DNA of 9,493 nt from Pseudomonadota bacterium. GTDB taxonomy: Bacteria > Desulfobacterota > Desulfobaccia > Desulfobaccales > 0-14-0-80-60-11. Shown here in pieces: positions 5,353 through 9,493 of this stretch; within the stretch, counting starts at the first letter, position 1, and every line of letters begins with the position of its first letter. The notes under the pieces are model-generated. The model searched no databases. It worked only from the letters and a program-made list of their open reading frames with translations, and was not told the origin of the DNA. A program made the position numbers and the translations under genes. Where the stretch lies: contig JAHIKF010000089.1 in assembly GCA_018897875.1 (NCBI GenBank), positions 1 through 9,493 of the forward strand. The letters are read 5' to 3'.

Positions 5353-6606
5353 ATGAGGAAAATTCACCTTATTCTGCTTGTCCTCCTCTCCGGGCTCTGC
5401 CTCGCCTGCCAACCGGACCCGACGAAGGCCCGTTTGGAACGGGTGCTCACCGCGTCCTGGCAGAGCTACTGCCGGCACTTCATCAAGAGCGACGGCCAGG
5501 TCATCATCCCGGAAGAAGGCGGCGGCACCATCTCCGAGGCCCAGGCCTACGCCCTGCTCAGGGCGGTGTGGGTCGGAGATAAAATGATTTTCAACCGGGT
5601 CTATGCCTGGACCTACAAAAATCTTTCCCGGGTCCATACCCAGGGGGACAGCCTGCTATCCTGGCGCTGGGGCCGGCTCCCGGACGGCTCCTGGGGGGTG
5701 CTGGATGCCAACAGCGCCACCGACGGCGACCTGGATTACGCCCTGGCCCTGGTCCTGGCGCACCGCATGGGATGGCGGGCCCCGCCTAACCTCCCGGATT
5801 ACCGGGAAGAGGCCCGCCGGGTCCAGGCGGATATCCTGGCCAAGGAAGTGGTGACCCTCCCCGACGGCGATGTGCTCCTCACCCCAGGCAACTGGCATGA
5901 GCTTAAGCCGCCCTACCTGGTGAACCCCTCGTACTTTTCTCCGGCCGCGTATCGCCTGTTTGCGTCTATCTCAAGCGAAACTGACCGTGAGAGGGCCGCT
6001 GAACGCGTCGGGGCGGTGAGGGCACCGCCCCTACAAATGGAGGTCGGGGTAACTACGGATCCTGCCCGGTGGAACCGCCTGCACCAATCCACCTATAAGC
6101 TGCTGGGGCAATTAACCCAGGGGCTGGGGGGCCAAACCGGGGTGGGGTTGTTCCCGGACTGGTGCCGGGTGGACGCCGCCGGCCGCCTGGCGCCGGCGCC
6201 GGGCAGAGACACCCGCTTCGGCTGGGAGGCGGTGCGGCTCCCCTATCGGTTGGCCCTGGACGGACTCTGGTTCGGGGACCCACAGGCGGGCCGCCTCCTT
6301 ACGGACAAGTTCCTGCCGTTTTTCAAATCCCAGTGGCAGGCCCACGGACGGCTGCTGGCGGTCTATAACTTTGACGGCTCCCCGGCGGAGGACTATGAAA
6401 GCCCGGTGCTCTATGCCGGGGTGCTGGCCGGGGCCCTGGCCGCCGGCGACCGGGACTTCGCCCGGGAGATGGCCCTTAAAATCCTCGCCTTCTACCGTGA
6501 GGACGGCGACCGGGCCTATTTCGAGGCCCCGGACCACTACTACGCCAACAACTGGGCCTGGCTGGGCCTGGCGCTGTATGCCGGGTGGGTTACACCTGGC
6601 AAATAG
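5353..6606 (+). CDS. Glycoside hydrolase family 8 lipoprotein (endoglucanase-like)
   Basis: Predicted 417-residue secreted lipoprotein. MRK plus a hydrophobic core ends in lipobox LCLAC with the acylated Cys at 19. GH8 features follow: SEAQAYALL with putative catalytic acid E62 (family SEGQGYGM), the ATDGDLDYALAL signature at 122-133 with D124, NPSYFSPAAYRLF at 191-203, and FGWEAVRLPYRLALD at 289-303. GH8 enzymes cleave beta-1,4-glucans, xylan or chitosan by inversion; the BcsZ type trims cellulose during export. At the position that is Asp in GH8 cellulases (the DAxRxP context) this protein has E292. Residues about 207-233 look like an in-frame insertion encoded partly by a palindromic DNA repeat. 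The ATG at 5353 is chosen because it starts the signal peptide directly; an upstream in-frame GTG at 5251 would add an unlikely leader. Substrate unknown; no cellulose synthase gene is in view. Confidence 0.85.
   Translation: MRKIHLILLVLLSGLCLACQPDPTKARLERVLTASWQSYCRHFIKSDGQVIIPEEGGGTISEAQAYALLRAVWVGDKMIFNRVYAWTYKNLSRVHTQGDSLLSWRWGRLPDGSWGVLDANSATDGDLDYALALVLAHRMGWRAPPNLPDYREEARRVQADILAKEVVTLPDGDVLLTPGNWHELKPPYLVNPSYFSPAAYRLFASISSETDRERAAERVGAVRAPPLQMEVGVTTDPARWNRLHQSTYKLLGQLTQGLGGQTGVGLFPDWCRVDAAGRLAPAPGRDTRFGWEAVRLPYRLALDGLWFGDPQAGRLLTDKFLPFFKSQWQAHGRLLAVYNFDGSPAEDYESPVLYAGVLAGALAAGDRDFAREMALKILAFYREDGDRAYFEAPDHYYANNWAWLGLALYAGWVTPGK
6010..6031. repeat. Palindromic repeat embedded in the GH8 coding sequence
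   Basis: GGGGCGGTG (6010-6018) and CACCGCCCC (6023-6031) form a perfect 9-bp stem with a 4-base AGGG loop, followed by TACA. It resembles the GTAGGGGCGGT-type palindromes dispersed between genes in many bacteria (from memory). It lies inside the residues that interrupt the GH8 domain. Confidence 0.65.
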
Positions 6607-6738
6607 GATTGCCTCCACGTGCCGTCCCGCCGCAGTGTACCCAGGTTTTTTCGAACCAACCGATGAGCCTGACACCACAAAATATTTCCTCCGGCGCACT
6701 TAAAAATATGATATAAATACAAAATTAACCTTATTTTT
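6607..6738 (+). promoter_or_regulatory. GH8-xseA spacer with AT-rich leader of xseA
   Basis: The last 40 bases before xseA are strongly AT-rich, unlike the flanking genes. TATGAT at 6707-6712 is a candidate -10 box, but the corresponding -35 is poor. No Shine-Dalgarno precedes the xseA ATG. A weak GGTT/AACC dyad near 6643-6656 is too short to call a terminator for GH8. Initiation of an xseA-xseB-ispA transcript here is plausible but unproven. Confidence 0.3.
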
Positions 6739-8082
6739 ATGAACCAGGAATTACCCCACATCTATACGGTGAGCGCCCTCACCCGGGAGATTCGCGACCG
6801 CCTGGAGACCTATTTCTCCCTGGTCTGGGTGAGCGGTGAGGTCTCCAATCTCCGTCAGCCTCTGAGCGGCCACTACTACTTCACCCTCAAGGATGCCGGG
6901 GCCCAACTCCGGGCGGTTCTCTTCAAGGGCAGTCACCAGCATATGCGCTTCAAGCCCCAGGAGGGGAGCCAATTCCTGTGCCGGGGGCGCCTCACGGTCT
7001 ATGAACCCCGGGGCGAATACCAGCTGGTGGTGGATTACCTGGAGCCCCTGGGGCAGGGGGCCCTGGCCCAGGCCTTCGAGGTCCTGAAAACCCGGCTGAA
7101 GGATGAGGGGCTGTTTGCCCCGGAGTTGAAAAAACCCTTGCCGTTTCTCCCCCGCCAGATCGCCTTGGTCACTTCGCCCACCGGGGCCGCGGTCCGAGAT
7201 TTCCTGCGCCTGTTGCGGCAGCGCTGCCCCAACGTCGAAGTGCTGATTTACCCGGTAAAGGTCCAGGGCGCCGAGGCCGCCGGGGAAATCGCCGCAGCCC
7301 TGAACGACCTGGGGGCCTTCCCCGGCGTGGAAGTCATCGTCCTGGCCCGGGGGGGCGGTTCCCTGGAAGATTTGTGGCCCTTTAACGAAGAAGTGGTGGC
7401 GCGAGCCATCCACCGCTGCCCTATCCCGGTGGTCTCGGCGGTGGGCCACGAAGTGGATTTTACCATTGCCGATTTTGTCGCCGACCGGCGGGCTCCCACC
7501 CCCAGCGCCGCGGTGGAACTGGTGGCGCCGGATAAGGCCGAACTCAAGCGCCGCCTGGCGCGCCTGAGCGCCACCCTGGCCGGCACCCTGGCCCGGCGCC
7601 GGGACATGGCCCGTCAGCACCTGTACCTGATGGCCCGGCGGCTGCCGGACGTGCGCCGATCCCTGGTGGACCAGCGCCTCAAGGTGGATGACAAGGCCGA
7701 GGCACTGGTGCGGCGAGCCCTGAGGGCCGTGACCCACCAGGACCAGGCCTTGAGGCTGGCCACCTCCCGCCTCTTTCTCCTGAGTCCCCGCCGGAGCCTG
7801 ACCGGGGCATGGCAGCGGCTGGCCCAGGCAGCCCAGATGCTGGGCCAAGGTTGGCGCCGGCGCCAGACCGAAGCCCGCCGGCACCTGGAATATAGTCAGA
7901 GCCGGCTGGAGCAGCTCAACCCTCTGACCATCCTGAAGCGGGGCTATGCCGTGGCGACGCTCCTCCCCCAGGGAACGCTGATTCGCGACGCTACCCTGGT
8001 TTCGCCCGGCGCCGCGATCCGGGTCCGGGTGGCCCAGGGCCGGATGGATTGTGAAGTGAAAATAGTAAGCAGTGAGCAGTGA
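6739..8082 (+). CDS. xseA: Exodeoxyribonuclease VII large subunit
   Basis: Predicted 447 residues, full length for the family. XseA with several copies of XseB forms exonuclease VII, a cytoplasmic metal-independent nuclease that degrades single-stranded DNA from both ends to oligonucleotides and acts in mismatch and crosslink repair. The N-terminal OB-fold (about 1-100) shows YTVSALTREI, WVSGEVSN and GHYYFTLKD. The catalytic domain shows the conserved RGGGSLEDLWPFN (204-216), SAVGHEVDFTIADFVADRRAPTPSAA (from 233), a long helical coiled-coil region (about 265-400) and the closing NPLTILKRGYAV block. The ATG at 6739 matches the usual family N-terminus despite lacking a ribosome-binding site. 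The last residues (SSEQ) and the TGA are encoded by a 7-bp tandem repeat, so the native C-terminus may have been modified. xseB, normally adjacent, is displaced about 0.7 kb downstream. Confidence 0.97.
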   Translation: MNQELPHIYTVSALTREIRDRLETYFSLVWVSGEVSNLRQPLSGHYYFTLKDAGAQLRAVLFKGSHQHMRFKPQEGSQFLCRGRLTVYEPRGEYQLVVDYLEPLGQGALAQAFEVLKTRLKDEGLFAPELKKPLPFLPRQIALVTSPTGAAVRDFLRLLRQRCPNVEVLIYPVKVQGAEAAGEIAAALNDLGAFPGVEVIVLARGGGSLEDLWPFNEEVVARAIHRCPIPVVSAVGHEVDFTIADFVADRRAPTPSAAVELVAPDKAELKRRLARLSATLAGTLARRRDMARQHLYLMARRLPDVRRSLVDQRLKVDDKAEALVRRALRAVTHQDQALRLATSRLFLLSPRRSLTGAWQRLAQAAQMLGQGWRRRQTEARRHLEYSQSRLEQLNPLTILKRGYAVATLLPQGTLIRDATLVSPGAAIRVRVAQGRMDCEVKIVSSEQ

Positions 8083-8086
8083 GCAG
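8068..8086 (+). repeat. 7-bp tandem repeat AGCAGTG at the end of xseA
   Basis: About 2.7 copies of AGCAGTG. The xseA stop TGA (8080-8082) lies inside it. It marks the upstream boundary of AT-rich DNA that separates xseA from xseB. Confidence 0.7.
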
Positions 8087-8091
8087 CTTAG

Positions 8092-8123
8092 TTCTCGTCC
8101 CCAAGTTCCTTGGGAAACGAGAA
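8092..8123. repeat. TTCTCGT-CCCAAG palindromic repeat
   Basis: TTCTCGT/ACGAGAA (8092-8098/8117-8123) and CCCAAG/CTTGGG (8100-8105/8109-8114) form a two-part stem with a TTC loop and a small internal bulge. It resembles the GTTCTCGTTCCCAAGC-type palindromes common between genes in several phyla (from memory). It could also act as an attenuating hairpin after xseA, but no T-run follows. Confidence 0.6.
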
Positions 8124-8130
8124 AACCATT

Positions 8131-8134
8131 GGAG
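8131..8134 (+). promoter_or_regulatory. Shine-Dalgarno GGAG of the orphan membrane protein gene
   Basis: GGAG followed by TTCGTG and the ATG at 8141 gives 6-nt spacing. It decides the start against the upstream in-frame GTG at 8072. Confidence 0.6.
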
Positions 8135-8140
8135 TTCGTG

Positions 8141-8755
8141 ATGTTTTCTGATGATTTCGAACTCGTTATAATGATGAATGAATTTAATGAGCCAAATGCA
8201 CATCGAGAATCTATAAAGTATGTTTTAGGTGACCTCAGCAGTGAAGGAATTGAAACATCTGATGCACTTGCAGAAATTAGGGGTTACGGTTTCGGGGCTG
8301 ACGCTCTCGCTCTTTTTATTGGTTTTGGTCTTGGTCTCTTTTTCGCCGGGAAAAAGATTGAAGAGAACCTTGATTCCTGGATACGGCTTGGTAAAAGACT
8401 ATCAAAAGCAATATCGAGGTTGAAGAAGCGACAGGCTAATGTGATGCTCTCTGAACCGATGGCAGCAGCATTATCAATGTCAAGCGTGGCCGATATTGAG
8501 GCAAACTATTCTCATATTTTACCTTTGTCGAGTGTAATATATCCCATTCCTAATTCGACACTAAACAGAGAGCTAATCAATATTTTCAAAGAAAACCCTT
8601 ACCGTTATTACGTTTTCGGATGGAGTATTAATAATGAATTTATAAGAATTATTTATATGACTTCTTATGGGGAAATTATATTAACCCATAAGTTGCCATT
8701 AGACTATCCTGAGTTTCATAAGATTGCCTTTTCAGATTTGCCTCAGAAAACGTAG
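8141..8755 (+). CDS. Orphan AT-rich single-pass membrane protein gene between xseA and xseB
   Basis: Predicted 204 residues, function not recognised. The ATG at 8141 is preceded by GGAG with 6-nt spacing; an in-frame GTG at 8072 would overlap xseA and translate the palindromic repeat, so it is rejected. Residues 1-45 are acidic and probably cytoplasmic. About 50-69 form a Gly/Phe/Leu/Ala-rich membrane segment with a GxGxG-like packing pattern, followed by a Lys/Arg-rich helix (71-97) and a mixed C-terminal domain (about 120-200) rich in Tyr, Ile and Asn. Codon use and base composition are far more AT-rich than in xseA, xseB and ispA, pointing to acquisition from elsewhere. The TAG stop at 8753-8755 lies in a GTAGGGTGCGC palindromic repeat. 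The small N-terminal domain, membrane helix and basic helix loosely recall accessory components of bacterial conflict systems, but I cannot support that. Confidence 0.7.
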   Translation: MFSDDFELVIMMNEFNEPNAHRESIKYVLGDLSSEGIETSDALAEIRGYGFGADALALFIGFGLGLFFAGKKIEENLDSWIRLGKRLSKAISRLKKRQANVMLSEPMAAALSMSSVADIEANYSHILPLSSVIYPIPNSTLNRELINIFKENPYRYYVFGWSINNEFIRIIYMTSYGEIILTHKLPLDYPEFHKIAFSDLPQKT

Positions 8756-8773
8756 GGTGCGCATTGCGCACCT
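8752..8773. repeat. GTAGGGTGCGC-ATT-GCGCACC palindromic repeat
   Basis: GGTGCGC (8756-8762) and GCGCACC (8766-8772) pair perfectly around ATT. The flanking GTAG supplies the stop codon of the preceding gene. It resembles the GTAGGGTGCGCATTGCGCACC repeats seen in many proteobacterial genomes (from memory) and marks the downstream edge of the AT-rich insert. Confidence 0.65.
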
Positions 8774-8792
8774 TAAATAGTTGGAAAAAAAT

Positions 8793-9044
8793 ATGGCCAA
8801 AGGCAAAAAAGAAGAACCGAGTTTCGAGGCGGGGCTGAAGCGTCTGGAGGAAGTGTTGGATGCCCTGGAGCACGGCGACCTCTCTCTGGAAGAGGCCATG
8901 CGGGCCTTCGAGGAAGGGGTGCAACTGGTCCGGGTCTGCCATAAGAAGCTGGACGAAGTGGAAAAGCGGGTGGAACTCCTGCTCAAGGATGACGCCGGGC
9001 GGTTTTTCACCCGGCCGTTTCCGGAGGGGGAAGGGGAAGGGTAA
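8793..9044 (+). CDS. xseB: Exodeoxyribonuclease VII small subunit
   Basis: Predicted 83 residues, the usual size. XseB is a short helical-hairpin protein that binds XseA and is needed for exonuclease VII activity. The sequence shows the family pattern: SFEAGLKRLEEVLDALEHGD (14-33 region) followed by LSLEEAMRAFEEGVQL, a second helix KKLDEVEKRVELLL, and a short acidic, glycine-rich tail. The ATG at 8793 aligns with the normal N-terminus (basic MAKGKK lead then PSFE); an in-frame TTG at 8781 is a less likely start. The gene starts 37 bp after the orphan membrane gene and 80 bp before ispA, so the three are probably co-transcribed. High GC content matches xseA and contrasts with the insert between them. 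Confidence 0.95.
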   Translation: MAKGKKEEPSFEAGLKRLEEVLDALEHGDLSLEEAMRAFEEGVQLVRVCHKKLDEVEKRVELLLKDDAGRFFTRPFPEGEGEG

Positions 9045-9048
9045 AATC

Positions 9049-9117
9049 CGTTTTTGGTTTTTGGTTAAGACCTCTGACCCCAAACGAAAAACGAGAAACG
9101 AAAAACGAAAAACGAGG
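9049..9117. repeat. A-rich tandem repeat array between xseB and ispA
   Basis: ACGAAAAA-type units repeat four to five times at 9082-9117, preceded by a T-rich CGTTTTTGGTTT (9049-9060) that can pair with AAACGAAAAACG (9082-9093) at 11 of 12 positions. The array ends in CGAGGATA, whose GAGGA serves as the ispA Shine-Dalgarno. It is similar in type to the array at 401-433. Confidence 0.6.
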
Positions 9118-9118
9118 A
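9114..9118 (+). promoter_or_regulatory. Shine-Dalgarno GAGGA supporting a TTG start for ispA
   Basis: GAGGA followed by TAAGC and the TTG at 9124 gives 5-nt spacing. There is no in-frame ATG between the array and the conserved body of the protein before residue 36. Confidence 0.6.
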
Positions 9119-9123
9119 TAAGC

Positions 9124-9493
9124 TTGGATCTGAAGGCCTATCTGGAAGAACGGCGGGGGCTGGTCAACCAGGCCCTAAAAGCTTATTTGCCGCAGGTTCG
9201 CGGGCCGGCCTTCCGGCTGAACCAGGCCATGCACTACAGCCTGTTCGTGGGCGGGAAACGGCTGCGCCCCATTCTGTGCCTGGCCGCGGCGGAAGCGGTG
9301 GGGGGAAATGCGGACGAAGCCCTGCCGGTGGCCTGCGCCCTGGAGATGATCCACACCTATTCCCTGATCCATGACGACCTGCCGGCCATGGACGACGATG
9401 ATTTGCGCCGGGGCCAGCCCACCTGCCACAAGCAGTTTGACGAAGCCACCGCCATCCTGGCCGGAGACGGCCTGCTCACCGCAGCCTTCCACA
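9124..9493 (+). CDS. ispA: Polyprenyl (farnesyl-type) diphosphate synthase, 3' end cut by window
   Basis: The first 123 residues of a trans-isoprenyl diphosphate synthase, probably farnesyl diphosphate synthase, which condenses IPP with DMAPP and GPP to make the C15 precursor of quinones and cell-wall lipid carriers. Visible family blocks are GGKRLRPILCLAAAE (substrate-binding region), EMIHTYSLIHDD, and the first aspartate-rich motif DDLPAMDDDD from D84 with the two-residue insertion typical of bacterial IspA-type enzymes, then LRRGQPTCHK and EATAILAGDGLL. Tyr five residues before the first Asp matches short-chain enzymes such as E. coli IspA. The TTG start is chosen from the GAGGA ribosome-binding site and the fit to the usual N-terminus. 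Placement after xseB is the common bacterial order, with dxs often next. The second Asp-rich motif is beyond the window. Confidence 0.93.
   Translation, partial: MDLKAYLEERRGLVNQALKAYLPQVRGPAFRLNQAMHYSLFVGGKRLRPILCLAAAEAVGGNADEALPVACALEMIHTYSLIHDDLPAMDDDDLRRGQPTCHKQFDEATAILAGDGLLTAAFH

Noticed and set aside
6597..6614. Sigma54-like TGGCA...TTGCC upstream of xseA
   Set aside because: The GG-GC distance is one base too long, and the site overlaps the end of the GH8 gene.
6640..6660. Intrinsic terminator after GH8
   Set aside because: The GGTT/AACC dyad is only 4 bp and encloses rather than precedes the T-run.
6751..7884. Long minus-strand open frame opposite xseA
   Set aside because: It is antisense to a clearly conserved gene and its Gly/Gln/His-rich composition is typical of GC-rich antisense frames.
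8072..8140. Longer start (GTG 8072) for the orphan membrane protein
   Set aside because: It overlaps the xseA end and would translate the tandem repeat and the palindromic repeat; the ATG at 8141 has a proper GGAG.

Overview
The window looks like chromosomal DNA from a GC-rich Gram-negative bacterium. Two lipoproteins carry lipobox signal peptides, and the xseA-xseB-ispA gene order is the usual bacterial isoprenoid neighbourhood. The MinD/FlhG-like ATPase is of a kind I associate with Desulfobacterota and other former Deltaproteobacteria. That placement is an inference from gene style; no rRNA or other phylogenetic marker is present.

Layout. Positions 1-184 are a MITE-like non-coding element with perfect 18-bp terminal inverted repeats and a nested C/G-rich hairpin. 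A minus-strand gene (436-849) encodes an SH3-domain lipoprotein. After a gene-poor stretch (850-1547) comes a minus-strand three-gene cluster, read from 4740 down to 1548: a protein with what looks like a catalytically dead primase-polymerase (PrimPol) fold plus a C-terminal coiled coil; a PilZ-like protein with two C-terminal membrane helices; and a MinD/FlhG-type P-loop ATPase. A 612-bp divergent intergenic region separates it from a plus-strand GH8-family glycoside hydrolase lipoprotein (5353-6606). Next on the plus strand are xseA (exonuclease VII large subunit), an AT-rich orphan membrane-protein gene, xseB (exonuclease VII small subunit) and the 5' part of ispA (polyprenyl synthase), which is cut by the window end.

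How the genes work together. XseA and XseB form exonuclease VII, and IspA makes farnesyl-type diphosphate. The xseA-xseB pair, normally close together or overlapping, is split by about 0.7 kb of AT-rich DNA bounded by two different palindromic repeats, each of which overlaps or adjoins a stop codon. The three-gene minus cluster has no function I can name. It resembles a positioning or regulatory module (ATPase, degenerate c-di-GMP-receptor fold at the membrane, dead primase fold with coiled coil). It lies divergent to a secreted GH8 enzyme of the type often linked to c-di-GMP-controlled exopolysaccharide.

The window is rich in dispersed palindromes and A-rich tandem repeats. One palindrome appears to have been absorbed in frame into the GH8 coding sequence. 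The main points to follow up are the PrimPol-like/PilZ-like/ATPase cluster, the in-frame repeat in GH8, and the repeat-bounded insert between xseA and xseB.
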